The notes under the pieces were generated by a model. The model was not told the DNA's origin. It saw nothing but the letters and a program-made list of their open reading frames with translations, and searched no databases. From Arthrobacter sp. (GTDB taxonomy: Bacteria > Actinomycetota > Actinomycetes > Actinomycetales > Micrococcaceae), in assembly GCA_026393275.1 (NCBI GenBank), contig JAPLAM010000037.1:1-64000 (forward strand): a DNA stretch of 64,000 nt, written 5' to 3'. Made by a program: the position numbers and the translations under genes. Below are positions 1 through 9,751 of this stretch, piece by piece. Each line of letters begins with the position of its first letter. Positions within the stretch are counted from its first letter, which is position 1.

Positions 1-125
1 ACGGGGGCCTCAATGGTGGAAGAGGCGGAGCGAACGAATTCGCCCAGTTCCTGCAGTTTGGTTACTGCATCTTTGGAAGTAATACCGAGCTCTTTAGCAA
101 GCTCATGTACGCGGACCTTGGCCAC
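1..125 (-). CDS. infB: translation initiation factor IF-2, N-terminal fragment
   Basis: The first 41 codons of IF-2, the GTPase that places initiator tRNA on the 30S subunit; the rest lies beyond the left edge. Translation from the GTG at 125 opens [15 protein letters not shown], the usual start of the IF-2 N-terminal domain. An AGGAG sits just upstream (about 130-134). It is the last visible gene of the minus-strand rimP-nusA-ylxR-infB run, the usual order in bacteria. The 126-277 spacer to ylxR shows no further gene. Confidence 0.93.
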   Translation of the reverse strand, partial: MAKVRVHELAKELGITSKDAVTKLQELGEFVRSASSTIEAP

Positions 126-277
126 ATTTCTCCTGTCTCGGTCCGCACCGAGCCAGGCACGAACCGTCTACTTCTTACTGCGGGCCTCCGCCGCGAGTGC
201 AGCTGAAAGGCCCATTGCAGAGCGCAACAAAGTTGTCATCGTTGCGCACTCATCGCTGGGAACTCATCGGGTTTCCA

Positions 278-619
278 TCAGTTTTCTGACCCGCTTTCAG
301 GTTGGACGGTTGTTGCTGCGGGCACCGGGGTGCCCGCAGCTCGCGTGCCTGCCATGATCCGGCGTTCGACGTCGGCGGTCAGGGCAGCGCCGCTAAGGGC
401 GCGTCCGAACGCTCGACGTTTGACCGCCAGTGCCAGGCACTTTTCGCTGGGGTGCAGCCATGCTCCCCTGCCAGCCATCCGGCGTCGTTCATCCAGCACG
501 ACAGCGGATGAACCGCTGGCGTCGGCAACGAGCCGGAGTAGCTCCGACCGCAGACCCTGCTTCCGGCATCCGATACAGGTGCGCTGCGGCTGATTCCCGA
601 GGTGTTGCACTTCTGCCAC
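278..619 (-). CDS. ylxR: YlxR family RNA-binding protein (DUF448)
   Basis: Small basic protein of about 113 residues that is almost always encoded between nusA and infB; relatives bind RNA, and a role with RNase P has been reported in Firmicutes. The family signatures are visible: TCIGCR at residues 14-19 and GRGAWLHP at about 50-57, followed by a lysine/arginine-rich helix. I place the start at the GTG at 619, which has AGGAAG about 10 nt upstream. An in-frame upstream start at 703 would add 28 residues without family character. The proline/threonine-rich tail is typical of actinobacterial versions. Confidence 0.85.
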   Translation of the reverse strand: MAEVQHLGNQPQRTCIGCRKQGLRSELLRLVADASGSSAVVLDERRRMAGRGAWLHPSEKCLALAVKRRAFGRALSGAALTADVERRIMAGTRAAGTPVPAATTVQPESGSEN

Positions 620-803
620 TACGAGTATCTTCCTGCCAGTACGCAATCTGCCGGCCCCGTGGCTTCCGGGAAAAACCCGGACGCGCTTGAGGCACAAGGA
701 CACCGGCCGTTAGGCGCGGTCATGTCTATTCTAGCCCCTTTTCCGGCGGCGTCGGGGGCTGCCGCCCGAAACCAGGCCTACCGGGCACCGAACAGGGCGC
801 GGT

Positions 804-832
804 GCAGGGACGCCGCCGGGCGGCGTCCCTGC
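804..832 (-). terminator. perfect hairpin between nusA and ylxR
   Basis: A near-continuous palindrome: arm 804-816 pairs perfectly with 820-832 around a 3-nt loop, 16 nt after the nusA stop codon. There is no T-run on the minus strand, so it is not a classical intrinsic terminator. It could be an attenuator or an RNA-processing/stability element setting ylxR-infB levels relative to nusA. The rest of 704-847 holds no gene. Confidence 0.5.
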
Positions 833-847
833 CAATACTTGCCGCGG

Positions 848-1828
848 CTACTTGTCGCGGTTCTCCGCGGCGTCGGAGACGATGTCGATCCGCCAGCCGG
901 TCAGCTTGGCAGCAAGGCGGGCGTTTTGGCCCTCCTTGCCGATCGCAAGCGACAGCTGGTAGTCCGGCACCACCACGCGGGCGGACCGGGTGGCCTCGTC
1001 CGTAATCGTGACCGAATTCACGCGCGACGGCGAGAGTGCGCTGGCGATGAACGCTGCGGGTTCGTCGCTGTAATCGACGATGTCGATCTTTTCGTCGTTC
1101 AGCTCAGTCATCACGGCGCGGACCCGAGAGCCCATTTCGCCGATGCAGGCACCCTTGGCGTTGACGCCGGGGACGTTCGCCTTCACCGCGATCTTGGTGC
1201 GGTGGCCGGCCTCGCGGGCCAGCGCCACAATCTCGACCGAGCGGTCGGCGATCTCCGGAACTTCGAGTTCGAAGAGCTTCCGGACCAGCCCCGGGTGGGA
1301 CCGGGACAGCGTAATGGAGGGACCCTTGGTGCCGCGGTGCACGTCGATCACGAACGCGCGGAGCCGGTTGCCGTGGGTGTACTTCTCGCCGGGAACCTGC
1401 TCGGGCGGCGGCAGCAGCGCCTCCACCGTTCCGAGGTTCACCTGGATCATGTGCGGGTTGTTGCCCTGCTGGATGGTGCCGGCCACGAGTTCGCCTTCGC
1501 GGCCCTTGAACTGGCCCAGCACGTTGTCATCCTCGGCGTCGCGGAGGCGCTGCAGGATGATCTGCCGCGCGGTGCTCGCCGCGATCCGGCCGAAGCCGGC
1601 CGGGGTGTCCTCGAACTCGCCGATGGGCGCGCCGTCGTCGTCGATCTCGGTGGCCCAGATGGTCACGTGGCCGCTCTTGCGGTCCAGCTCAGCGCGCGCC
1701 TTCTCGAAGGCCCCGGGCGTCTTGTGGTAGGCCACCAGCAGGGCCTGCTCGATGGTCGGAATCAGGAGATCCAGCGGGATTTCGCGCTCACGCTCCAGGA
1801 GTCTCAGTGCGCTCATGTCAATATCCAT
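848..1828 (-). CDS. nusA: transcription termination/antitermination factor NusA
   Basis: 326-residue NusA, an RNA polymerase-binding factor for pausing, termination and rRNA antitermination. The N-terminal RNAP-binding domain occupies roughly the first 110 residues, followed by an S1 domain ([17 protein letters not shown] region) and two KH domains; the second contains [20 protein letters not shown] near the C terminus. It lacks the C-terminal acidic repeats of proteobacterial NusA, as is normal for Actinobacteria, so it is full length. The ATG overlaps the rimP stop by one base (TAATG), implying translational coupling. Confidence 0.96.
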   Translation of the reverse strand: MDIDMSALRLLEREREIPLDLLIPTIEQALLVAYHKTPGAFEKARAELDRKSGHVTIWATEIDDDGAPIGEFEDTPAGFGRIAASTARQIILQRLRDAEDDNVLGQFKGREGELVAGTIQQGNNPHMIQVNLGTVEALLPPPEQVPGEKYTHGNRLRAFVIDVHRGTKGPSITLSRSHPGLVRKLFELEVPEIADRSVEIVALAREAGHRTKIAVKANVPGVNAKGACIGEMGSRVRAVMTELNDEKIDIVDYSDEPAAFIASALSPSRVNSVTITDEATRSARVVVPDYQLSLAIGKEGQNARLAAKLTGWRIDIVSDAAENRDK

Positions 1829-2442
1829 TAGGCCTCCTCGGAAGGTCCATTGTCGTTCTCCAGGCCGGCCTCTTCGAGGCGGCTGAACTCTATCTCGACT
1901 TTTCCACTGCGGATCCTGTCGAAAGGAAGCTTGACGGGTTCGCCTTGCTTGGGCTTCATGCCCTTTTTGACCGCCAGCTCCGGGACCAGGGTCACGCCGC
2001 CGTCGTCCACGGACTGGATGCGGCCGGTGACGTTGTCGTCCTGGATCACCTTGACGGTGACCAGGCGCCCGCGGGCGCGGTGCCAGTGCCTTTCCTCGGT
2101 AAGCGGCCGCCCCACCCCGGGCGAGGACACCTCGAGATCGTAGGGGCGCGAGTCGGTGCTCGGATCGTTGTCCAGGACGTCGGAGAGGGTCTTGGAAATC
2201 TCGGCGATCACGTCAAGACTGACGCCGCCGGTCTCCTCCTGCGGCAGGTCCACCACAACGTGGACCACCCGGTTGGCGCCGGCTACGTGGATGGAAACTT
2301 CCTCCAGGTACAACCGGTTCGCCAGGACTGCAGGCTCGAGCAGGGCGTGCAGGCGTTCGGCCTCCGGATTGTGCGCGGGTGCGGCGTCAGCCTTCCCCGT
2401 CCCGGTCCGGTCTGTCGAAGTCGTGGCTTCTGCGTTGGTCAT
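1828..2442 (-). CDS. rimP: ribosome maturation factor RimP
   Basis: 204 residues; RimP helps assemble the 30S subunit. The conserved [14 protein letters not shown] motif and the C-terminal SH3-like part ([20 protein letters not shown]) are present. The N-terminal 30 residues, rich in Thr/Asp/Ala, are a disordered actinobacterial extension. It is the first gene of the rimP-nusA-ylxR-infB run and diverges from the DUF4439 gene at 2531, so a promoter should lie within 2443-2530. Confidence 0.95.
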   Translation of the reverse strand: MTNAEATTSTDRTGTGKADAAPAHNPEAERLHALLEPAVLANRLYLEEVSIHVAGANRVVHVVVDLPQEETGGVSLDVIAEISKTLSDVLDNDPSTDSRPYDLEVSSPGVGRPLTEERHWHRARGRLVTVKVIQDDNVTGRIQSVDDGGVTLVPELAVKKGMKPKQGEPVKLPFDRIRSGKVEIEFSRLEEAGLENDNGPSEEA

Positions 2443-2530
2443 GATGCCGCCCGCCTCCTGCTAGATGATGTTGTGCCTACTAGCCTAGCGATATTCCCGC
2501 CGTCGTGGTGCACCCCGGTTTTCGTCCGGC

Positions 2531-3655
2531 ATGACAACATGGTCTGTTGTGAAAGACGACAGCGGGGAAGAACGACGGCGGGTCCGGCTCCCACGGCACC
2601 TTCCGCGCATCGCCCTCCTCGTTTGCCTGGCCCTCGTCGTGGTCAGCCTGGGCCTGGTGTTCAAGCCCGGAAATCCGCCGGAACCGCGGGAACCGCCCGT
2701 GTCCGAGCGGGCCCGCGCCGCGGCACTGGCCGACGCCCTGCAATTGCGGGACGCCGGCGAACAGCTGGAAGCCGCGGCCGCCCCTGGCTCCGCCGCCCCG
2801 GCGGAGGGCTCCCCGGCCGGGGGCGCCCGGTCTGCCCTGACGCAGACTGTGAGTTTGCTGACAACCCAAGCCCGGGCCCTGCTGCGCCCCGGCCAGGCTC
2901 CGGGGGCCGGCTCGGCGACCCCGTCGCTGCCTTCCGCACCGGCCACCTCCGCCGGACTGGCTTCGGCCCTCGCCAGCAGCGGCCGGCAGCGGCTCGCCGA
3001 CGCCGCCGCGGCCGACGGCGGGATGGCCAGGCTCCTGGCCGCTGTCGGAACCGCCCAACTACTCCAGTCCACCGCCCTCGCCGCCGCAGCCGGCGCCCCG
3101 GACCCGGCGGCCGGATCGCCCGACCCGGGGCCGGCGGGCCCGACCCCGGCGGCCGGATCATGCCCCGCGGCCAGCGTTACGCCGTCGGCCGCCCCGGCCA
3201 GCAGCGGCGGGACAGCTGCCGGGCTGCCGGGGGCGCTGGCGGCGCTGAACAGCAACGAGTCGGAAACCGTCTACGGCTATCAGGTGGCGCTGACCCGCCT
3301 GGACGGCGCCGCCGCGAAGGCGGCCGCCGAGCAGCTGGCACGCCACGAGGCGCTCCTGGCCGGCGTCGAATCCCTGAGCCGCTCGCACTGCGGCCCGATC
3401 CCGCCGCGGGAGCCCGGCTACGCCCTTGACCCGGCGTTCCTGGCCTCGCCCGGCGACGGCCTGGCCGCGTTGGAGTCCGCGTCGCTGCCCGCCTACGGCG
3501 ATCTCGTGGCCCTCAGTGACGGCGGCACCCGCCAATGGGCCATCGCGGGGCTGCTCGGCGCCGCCCGGCGGGCCGCCCTCTGGGGCGCAACTCCGGGCCC
3601 CATGCCGGGCCTGGCCGTGGATCCGGCGTCGTTCCCCACGCTGCCCGCCGGCTGA
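2531..3655 (+). CDS. membrane-anchored DUF4439 (ferritin-like) protein
   Basis: 374 residues. A single hydrophobic segment at about 27-45 (ALLVCLALVVVSLGLVF) follows a basic N terminus and looks like an uncleaved anchor. A long low-complexity Ala/Pro/Gly middle contains helical stretches. The last 130 residues (ALNSNESETVYGYQVALTRL, then HEALLAGVE and QWAIAGLLGAARRAALWG) match the DUF4439 ferritin-like fold common in Actinobacteria. The function is unknown. Divergent from rimP; a VIT-type transporter follows 80 nt downstream, but a shared iron role is only a guess. Confidence 0.75.
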   Translation: MTTWSVVKDDSGEERRRVRLPRHLPRIALLVCLALVVVSLGLVFKPGNPPEPREPPVSERARAAALADALQLRDAGEQLEAAAAPGSAAPAEGSPAGGARSALTQTVSLLTTQARALLRPGQAPGAGSATPSLPSAPATSAGLASALASSGRQRLADAAAADGGMARLLAAVGTAQLLQSTALAAAAGAPDPAAGSPDPGPAGPTPAAGSCPAASVTPSAAPASSGGTAAGLPGALAALNSNESETVYGYQVALTRLDGAAAKAAAEQLARHEALLAGVESLSRSHCGPIPPREPGYALDPAFLASPGDGLAALESASLPAYGDLVALSDGGTRQWAIAGLLGAARRAALWGATPGPMPGLAVDPASFPTLPAG

Positions 3656-3738
3656 CACCGTCCCCGGCGAAGGTCCGGCTTACCTTGCTTAGCCTTCCAA
3701 TACTGGCCTGCCGCGTCCGCTGATGATTTGCTGTAGGA

Positions 3739-4470
3739 ATGGAAACCAGTGGCGTAGCAGCCTTTCATGACAACGAGCCCCACCACGAAGACATTGCACA
3801 GCGGCTGAACTGGCTCCGCGCCGGCGTTCTGGGCGCGAATGACGGCATCGTCTCGGTCGCCGCCATTGTGGTCGGCGTCGCCGGTGTGACCACCGATTCG
3901 GGCCCGATCCTCATCGCCGGCGCCGCGGGCGTGGTTGGCGGCGCCATCTCGATGGCACTGGGTGAGTACGTGTCGGTGAGCAGCCAGAAGGACAGCCAGC
4001 ACGCGCTGATCGAGAAGGAACGCCGCGAGCTGGCCGAACAGCCCGAGGAGGAACTGGCCGAGCTGGCCGCTATCTACCAGGGCAAGGGCCTCAGCCCGGA
4101 AACCGCCCAGCAGGTCGCCACGGAACTGACGGCGCACGATGCCCTCGGCGCGCACTTGTCCGCCGAACTGCACATCGACGAGACGGACATCGTCAGCCCC
4201 TGGCATGCGGCGTTCGCCTCCGCCATCGCCTTCCTGATCGGCGCCATCCTGCCGATGCTCGCCATCTTGCTGCCGCCGGAAAACATCCGGGTCCCGCTGA
4301 CCTTCGCGGCGGTACTCATTGCGCTGGCGGCCACCGGGGCCATCGGTGCCTGGATCGGCGGCGGCTCCAAGATGAAAGCGGCCATCCGGGTGGTAATCGG
4401 CGGTGCCGCCGCGCTGGTGGCGACCTTCCTGATCGGCAGCTGGCTTGGCGCCAGCGGCATCGCCGCGTGA
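3739..4470 (+). CDS. VIT1/CCC1 family transporter
   Basis: 243-residue membrane protein of the vacuolar iron transporter family, which moves Fe2+/Mn2+ in characterised members. The signature LRAGVLGANDGIVSVAAIVVG lies in the first membrane helix at about residues 26-46; a second helix carries GGAISMALGEYVSVSSQKD, the conserved metal-binding/kink region. A cytosolic Glu-rich helical segment (about 88-140, EKERRELAEQPEEELAELAA) follows, as in plant VIT1, then three C-terminal membrane helices. Start ATG 3739 with AGGA immediately before it. Substrate is not shown by the sequence. Confidence 0.88.
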   Translation: METSGVAAFHDNEPHHEDIAQRLNWLRAGVLGANDGIVSVAAIVVGVAGVTTDSGPILIAGAAGVVGGAISMALGEYVSVSSQKDSQHALIEKERRELAEQPEEELAELAAIYQGKGLSPETAQQVATELTAHDALGAHLSAELHIDETDIVSPWHAAFASAIAFLIGAILPMLAILLPPENIRVPLTFAAVLIALAATGAIGAWIGGGSKMKAAIRVVIGGAAALVATFLIGSWLGASGIAA

Positions 4471-4516
4471 CCGGCTGGAACTCCGCCGGAACTCCGGTGG
4501 AACTACGCTGGAGGCG

Positions 4517-5602
4517 ATGACCACACCTGCAGCCGTCCCGATCCCGCCCGAGCTCACCCGCCGTTACGGCGTCAGCAGCGAGGGCCGGGCCTGGCTGGCG
4601 GCCCTCCCCCGGCTGATCGGACGCTGCATGGAGCAATGGCAGCTTGTGCCTGATCTGGCTCCCGGCGGCCTGCCATGGCACGGCCACGGCGCCATCGTGG
4701 TCCCGGTACGCCAGCGCGCTTCCGACCGCGGCGAGCCGGACCCGGCGCCGGGTGCCGGTACGGCGGTCCTGAAGCTCGCCTTTCCGCACGAGGAGGCCCT
4801 GGCCGAACGCCACGCCCTTGAGCTGTGGGGCGGCCGGGGCGCCGTCCAGGCCCTTGCGGCCGAACCGGACGCGGGCGCCCTGCTGCTTGAACGGCTCGAC
4901 GGCGGCCGCTCGCTGCAGGACCTGCCGCTGGACGCCGCCGCGGGCGTCTGGGGCGGCCTGGTCCGCCAGCTTAGCCTCCCGCCGGACAGCCGGCCGCAGT
5001 GGCGCGAGTTCGGCCAGGTGGCGGCCCGCGCCGAGCAGTGGAGCGATGAACTGCCGGAGAGCTGGGAGCGGCTGGGCCGGCCGTTCCCGCGCTGGCTGCT
5101 GGAGGCGGCCCTGGAGGTCTGCCAGACCCGTGGCGCCGTCGGCCGGCGGTCCGGCACGGACGTTCTGGTGCACACCGATCTGCATTTCCTGAACGTCCTC
5201 GCCTGTCCGGACGCCCCGGCGGGGCCCGGCCCCGCAGGATTCACAGCCGCAGGATTCACAGCCGCGGACTTCAAGGCGATCGACCCGCAACCCATGGTCG
5301 GCGAGGCGGAGTTCGCGGTGGCGCCGCTGCTGTGGAACCGGCTGGCCGAGCTGCCCTGCACCGACCCCCGCAAGGCCCTGCTGGCCCGCTGCCTCGACTT
5401 CAGCGCCGCCGCCGGGCTCGACGGCGAGACCGCCCGGCAGTGGGCATTGGCCCGCGAGGTGGAGAACGCCCTGTGCTACGCGACGGAACGCAACCACGGC
5501 GGGGACCTGGCCCGCTCCCTGTGGGTGGCCAGTACCCTCGCCGGGAACACTCTCGCCGGCCTGCCGGCCCCGCAGGACCTGCCGGCCCCCGGCGAACCCT
5601 GA
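4517..5602 (+). CDS. aminoglycoside/hydroxyurea phosphotransferase-like kinase
   Basis: 361-residue APH-fold kinase resembling streptomycin 6-kinase/hydroxyurea antibiotic resistance kinases. The catalytic loop is HTDLHFLN (His219, Asp221, Asn226, Brenner-type HxDxxxxN), followed by KAIDPQPMVGE with the metal-binding Asp. The N-lobe segment TAVLKLAFPHEEALAERHAL supplies the ATP-binding Lys and helix. I start at ATG 4517 (GGAGG 2 nt before); an earlier in-frame ATG at 4445 lies inside the VIT gene and adds a non-homologous leader. A 15-bp in-frame duplication adds GFTAA just before the metal-binding segment. Whether it confers drug resistance cannot be told. Confidence 0.8.
   Translation: MTTPAAVPIPPELTRRYGVSSEGRAWLAALPRLIGRCMEQWQLVPDLAPGGLPWHGHGAIVVPVRQRASDRGEPDPAPGAGTAVLKLAFPHEEALAERHALELWGGRGAVQALAAEPDAGALLLERLDGGRSLQDLPLDAAAGVWGGLVRQLSLPPDSRPQWREFGQVAARAEQWSDELPESWERLGRPFPRWLLEAALEVCQTRGAVGRRSGTDVLVHTDLHFLNVLACPDAPAGPGPAGFTAAGFTAADFKAIDPQPMVGEAEFAVAPLLWNRLAELPCTDPRKALLARCLDFSAAAGLDGETARQWALAREVENALCYATERNHGGDLARSLWVASTLAGNTLAGLPAPQDLPAPGEP
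5234..5263 (+). repeat. 15-bp perfect tandem duplication inside kinase gene
   Basis: GCAGGATTCACAGCC occurs twice head to tail (5234-5248, 5249-5263), encoding AGFTA twice, in the stretch between the catalytic loop and the metal-binding Asp. A degenerate third unit follows. It keeps the reading frame. Confidence 0.9.
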
Positions 5603-5622
5603 GCCCCCGGAGGACGGTTGGG

Positions 5623-7068
5623 CTAGCTGGTTTCGTGTTCCCGGACCGCCGCCAAGGCGTCGCGCACGGCGTCGACGGCGACCGCCACGTCGGCGTCGTC
5701 CGTGCTCCAGTTGCTCACCGAGATCCGCAGGATGTCCCGGTCCCGCCAGCGTGAACCGGACATCCAGACGCGCCCGTCGGCGATGATCCGAGCCGTCACC
5801 GCCCGGGTCGTGGCGTCGTCGCCGAAGGCCAGCGAGACCTGGGTGTAGTCGACGTCGTTGAGCACCTCGACGCCGTCCAGCGCGGAGAGCTGCTGCGCCA
5901 GTTGCCCGGCGTGCAGCACGAGCCCGCGGACCTGGGCGGCCACACCGTCCCGGCCGAGCGATTTCAGCGCGGCCCAGACCGGCACCCCGCGGGCCCGGCG
6001 GGACAGCTCCGGAACCGTCTCGAAGGGGTCGGCCGCACCGTCCGTGTCCTGGATCAGGTAGCTGGTGTGCACGCCCATGGCCGCCCGCAGCGCCCGGGCG
6101 TCGCGGACCACCGCGATCCCGCAGTCGTAGGGCACGTTGAGGGTCTTGTGGGCGTCGGTGCCCCAGGAGTCGGCGCCCTGCAGGCCGGCGGTCAGGGCTG
6201 CGAGCTCCGGCACGGCGGCAGCCCAGAGGCCAAACGCCCCGTCCACATGGACCCAGGCGCCGTGGGCTTTGGCGACGGCGATGGCCTCCTGGAAGGGATC
6301 AAAGGCGCCGGAGTGCAGGTTCCCGGCCTGCAGGCAGACCAGCAGCGGCGTGCGGACCGACCCGGCGCCGCCGGGGGCCTCGGCGGCGCCGTCGGCCCGG
6401 GCGCGGTCCAGGGCGGAGTCCAGTTCCGCCGGGTCGATGCGGCCCTGCGCGTCCGCGGGGACGACCGTGGGCCGGCCGAGCCCCAGGTACCGGAGTCCGA
6501 GGTCGATCGTGTCGTGCCGTTCCTGGCCCACGAAGCAGCGGATCCGGGGCGCCCCGGCGAGGCCGTCGGCGTCGAGGTCCCAGCCGGCGTCGGACATCAG
6601 GCGCCACCGTGCCGCGGCCAGGCCGGTGAAGTTGGCCATGGTGGCGCCGGTGGCGAAGCCGACGTCGGACTCTTCGGGAAGCCCCAGCAGTTCCAGCAGC
6701 CATTTGCCTGCGGCTTCCTCGATGGCGGCCGTGGCGGGGGTGGCGAAGCGCAGTCCGGCGTTCTGGTCCCAGGCGCTGACCAGCCAGTCCGCGGCCAGCG
6801 CGGCCGGCAGGGTGCCGCCGATGACCCAGCCGAAGAACCGTCCGGACGGCATCGCCATCAGCCCGGGTTCGGCCTTGGTTGCCAGGTAGTCCACCACCTC
6901 TGCTGCCGGGGTGCCTTCCCGGGGCAGCGGGCCGCCGAAGTCCGCCGCGAGGTCGGCCGCGGTGACGCGCGGGCCGACGTGCCGCGTATCCTGGCTCTCC
7001 AGCCACTGGCGTGCGTGCCGGGACGCGGCTGCCAGGGCATCGTCGTAGCGCTCTTCAGGTGCTGACAT
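5623..7068 (-). CDS. pyridoxal-5'-phosphate-dependent group II decarboxylase
   Basis: 481 residues, aspartate aminotransferase fold, family of aromatic-L-amino-acid/glutamate decarboxylases. The Schiff-base motif DAHKTLNVPYDCG puts the PLP lysine at about residue 308; VHVDGAFGLWAA supplies the cofactor Asp, and TGATMANFTGLAAARW the phosphate-binding part. The start MSAPEERYDD at 7068 matches family length (about 470-490). Stand-alone, with 54 nt to the TSUP gene on the same strand and convergent with the kinase gene. The substrate amino acid cannot be assigned from sequence. Confidence 0.85.
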   Translation of the reverse strand: MSAPEERYDDALAAASRHARQWLESQDTRHVGPRVTAADLAADFGGPLPREGTPAAEVVDYLATKAEPGLMAMPSGRFFGWVIGGTLPAALAADWLVSAWDQNAGLRFATPATAAIEEAAGKWLLELLGLPEESDVGFATGATMANFTGLAAARWRLMSDAGWDLDADGLAGAPRIRCFVGQERHDTIDLGLRYLGLGRPTVVPADAQGRIDPAELDSALDRARADGAAEAPGGAGSVRTPLLVCLQAGNLHSGAFDPFQEAIAVAKAHGAWVHVDGAFGLWAAAVPELAALTAGLQGADSWGTDAHKTLNVPYDCGIAVVRDARALRAAMGVHTSYLIQDTDGAADPFETVPELSRRARGVPVWAALKSLGRDGVAAQVRGLVLHAGQLAQQLSALDGVEVLNDVDYTQVSLAFGDDATTRAVTARIIADGRVWMSGSRWRDRDILRISVSNWSTDDADVAVAVDAVRDALAAVREHETS

Positions 7069-7122
7069 AGCTGCATGCTACGCCGGCGGCCAGGCGCAGG
7101 GCAGTGCCTTCCGGGCAGGGTG

Positions 7123-7917
7123 TTAGCCGATGACGTCCTGCCAGACGTCGGAGCCGAGTTTGATGATGAGTGCCCCCACCACCACGAGGAAGACGATCCG
7201 GATGAACTTGCTGCCCCGGCTGACGGCGGTCCGGGCGCCGAGGTAGCCGCCGGCCATGTTGGCGGCGCCCAGGACCAGGCCGAGGCCCCAGAGCAGCGAT
7301 CCGTGCGGCAGGAAAAACAGCAGGGCGCCGGCGTTCGTGGCCATGTTGACGATCTTCGCCTTGGCGCTGGCTTCCAGGAAGGCATAGCCCATCGCGGAGA
7401 CCAGCGCGATGATCAGGAACGATCCGGTGCCCGGGCCGATCATGCCGTCGTAGAAGCCGATCACGGCGCCGATCAGGCAGGCCACCACATAGTGCCGGTG
7501 GCCGTCGTGCCGCAGCCGGGTCAGCCCGCCCACGTTGGGGCGGAGCGCGGTGAACAGCGCGACGGCGACCAGCGCCGCGACGATGATCGGCTTGAACACG
7601 CTCGCCGGCAGGGTCGCTGCCAGCACGGCCCCGCCGAAGCTGCCGGCCAGCGCAATGACCGCCATTGGCGCGGCGGTGCGCAGGTCCGGTCCGACGCGCC
7701 GGTAGAAGGTCACCGCGCTGGTGGTGGTGCCGAAGATGGACCCCATCTTGTTCGTCGCCAGCGCCTGCACCGGGGTGATTCCGGGGACAAGGAGCATGAC
7801 CGGGAGCTGGATCAGTCCCCCGCCGCCCACCACGGCGTCGACCCAGCCGGCAGCGAACCCGGCGACCACCACGAGGATCAGCGTGGCGAGCTGGATCGAT
7901 TCAAGGCCGGAAACCAT
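7123..7917 (-). CDS. TSUP (TauE/SafE) family membrane permease
   Basis: 264-residue protein with seven to eight hydrophobic helices, of the sulfite/organosulfonate exporter family. The duplicated family motif is visible: GWVDAVVGGGGLIQLP near the N terminus and GFYDGMIGPGTGSF in the second half. ATALAATNKMGS-type sequence (ALATNKMGSIFGT) follows the first motif as usual. I use ATG 7917, preceded directly by AGGGG; a TTG at 7926 is an alternative. It lies 22 nt after proS on the same strand and may be co-transcribed. Substrate unknown. Confidence 0.85.
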   Translation of the reverse strand: MVSGLESIQLATLILVVVAGFAAGWVDAVVGGGGLIQLPVMLLVPGITPVQALATNKMGSIFGTTTSAVTFYRRVGPDLRTAAPMAVIALAGSFGGAVLAATLPASVFKPIIVAALVAVALFTALRPNVGGLTRLRHDGHRHYVVACLIGAVIGFYDGMIGPGTGSFLIIALVSAMGYAFLEASAKAKIVNMATNAGALLFFLPHGSLLWGLGLVLGAANMAGGYLGARTAVSRGSKFIRIVFLVVVGALIIKLGSDVWQDVIG

Positions 7918-7939
7918 CCCCTGCAACGCCCGTGGCGCG

Positions 7940-9751
7940 TCAGTTGTTGCGGACGGCGTTGACTACGTGGTCGACAGCCTTGTCCACGGCCACGTTCTCG
8001 GCCTCGCCGCTGCGACGGTCCTTGATCTCCACGAGGCCGTCCACCAGCCCGCGCCCGACGGCGAGGATGGTCGGGACGCCGACGAGCTCGGCGTCGCCGA
8101 ACTTGACGCCCGGGGATACCTTGGGGCGGTCGTCATAGATGACCTCGAGGCCGGCGGCCTCCAGTTCCAGGGACAGCTTTTCGGCGGCCGCGAAGATCTC
8201 CTCGCCGCGGCCCACCGCGACGACGTGGACGTCGGCCGGCGCCACGGCCCGGGGCCAGATCAGGCCCTTGTCATCGTGGTTGGACTCGGCCAGGGCGGCC
8301 ACCGCTCGGGTGACACCGACGCCGTAAGAACCCATGGTCACGACGACCTGTTTGCCGTTCTGGTCCAGGACTTTGAGGTCCAGGGCTTCGGCGTACTTGC
8401 GGCCGAGCTGGAAGATGTGGCCCATTTCGATGCCGCGGGCGGTTTCCAGCGGGCCCGATCCGTCGGGGGCCTCGTCGCCGGCGCGCACCTCGGTGCACTC
8501 GATGATGCCGTCCCAGCCGAAGTCCCGGCCAGCGACCAGGCCGAAGACGTGCTTGCCGGCCTCGTTGGCGCCGGTGACCCAGGCGGAGCCGCTGACGACG
8601 CGGGGATCCACGAGGTAGAGCAGCTTCGAGGCGGCCTCGGCACCGAGCAGCGGGGCGTCCAGGGACAGTCCGGGGCCGATGTAGCCCTTGACCAGGAGGG
8701 CCTGCTTCTTGAGGTCTTCCTCGTTGGCTGCCTCAAGGGTGATCTCGCCGCCGATGGGCAGGAAGCCGCCGATGTTCGCTTCGACGCGCTTAAGGTCCAC
8801 GCCGCGGTCGCCGGGCACGCCGATGACGACGAGCTGGCGTTCACCGGTGGGAAGCGTGGCCGCCAGGACCACGTTCTTGAGCGTGTCTGCGGCGGTCCAG
8901 GCGCCGCCGTCGGCCTCGCTGCGGGGAACCAGGGCGTTGGCGGCGTCGACGAGCGTGTCGATCGTCGGGGTGTCGGGGGTGTCGCGGACCTCTGCGGCCG
9001 GGGCGTTGCTGAAATCGATGTCGGCGGGCACCACGGTGGTGACGGCCTCGACGTTGGCCGCGTAGCCGCCGGCGGAGCGCACGAAGGTGTCCTCGCCGAT
9101 CTCGGTCGGGTGCAGGAATTCCTCGCTCTTGGAGCCGCCCATGGCGCCGGCCGTGGCCGCGACCGGGATGACCTCCAGGCCGAGGCGCTCGAAGATCTTC
9201 AGGTAGGCTCCGCGGTGCGCGGCGTAGCTGGCGTCCAGTCCGGCGTCGTCGACGTCGAAGGAGTAGGAGTCCTTCATGATGAATTCGCGGCCGCGCAGCA
9301 GGCCGGCCCGGGGACGGGCCTCGTCGCGGTACTTGTTCTGGATCTGGTAGATGCTCAGCGGCAGGTCCTTGTACGAGGAGTACAGGTCCTTGACCAGCAG
9401 GGTGAACATTTCCTCGTGCGTGGGGGCCAGCAGGTAGTCGTTGCCCTTGCGGTCCTTGAGCCGGAAGATGCCGTCGCCGTACTCGGTCCAGCGGTTGGTC
9501 ACCTCGTAGGGTTCCTTGGGCAGCAGCGCCGGGAAATGGACTTCCTGCGCCCCGATGGCGGCCATTTCCTCGCGGATAATCTGCTCGACCCGGCGCAGTA
9601 CGCTCAGTCCCAGCGGGAGCCAGGTGTAGATGCCCGGGGCCGCGCGGCGGATGTAGCCTGCACGGACCAGCAGCCGGTGGCTGGCGACTTCGGCGTCGGC
9701 GGGGTCTTCACGCAGGGTGCGCAGGAACAGCTTGGAGAGTCGAAGGACCAC
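7940..9751 (-). CDS. proS: prolyl-tRNA synthetase, bacterial type
   Basis: 603-residue class II synthetase charging tRNA-Pro. Motif 1 region [13 protein letters not shown], motif 2 region [20 protein letters not shown] and the editing insertion (INS) domain between about residues 225 and 400 identify the long bacterial form; the C-terminal anticodon-binding domain contains [19 protein letters not shown]. Start GTG 9751 ([16 protein letters not shown]) fits relatives; no strong Shine-Dalgarno is visible. It is preceded by about 380 nt of non-coding, highly structured sequence, unusual for this gene. Confidence 0.97.
   Translation of the reverse strand: MVLRLSKLFLRTLREDPADAEVASHRLLVRAGYIRRAAPGIYTWLPLGLSVLRRVEQIIREEMAAIGAQEVHFPALLPKEPYEVTNRWTEYGDGIFRLKDRKGNDYLLAPTHEEMFTLLVKDLYSSYKDLPLSIYQIQNKYRDEARPRAGLLRGREFIMKDSYSFDVDDAGLDASYAAHRGAYLKIFERLGLEVIPVAATAGAMGGSKSEEFLHPTEIGEDTFVRSAGGYAANVEAVTTVVPADIDFSNAPAAEVRDTPDTPTIDTLVDAANALVPRSEADGGAWTAADTLKNVVLAATLPTGERQLVVIGVPGDRGVDLKRVEANIGGFLPIGGEITLEAANEEDLKKQALLVKGYIGPGLSLDAPLLGAEAASKLLYLVDPRVVSGSAWVTGANEAGKHVFGLVAGRDFGWDGIIECTEVRAGDEAPDGSGPLETARGIEMGHIFQLGRKYAEALDLKVLDQNGKQVVVTMGSYGVGVTRAVAALAESNHDDKGLIWPRAVAPADVHVVAVGRGEEIFAAAEKLSLELEAAGLEVIYDDRPKVSPGVKFGDAELVGVPTILAVGRGLVDGLVEIKDRRSGEAENVAVDKAVDHVVNAVRNN

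Noticed and set aside
602..1831. Long plus-strand open frame antisense to nusA (and similar ones opposite proS, rimP, P450 and GT4)
   Set aside because: In GC-rich DNA the opposite strand of real genes stays open; these readings are Arg/Ala/Gly/His-rich with no recognisable domain, while the minus-strand genes have full family motifs.
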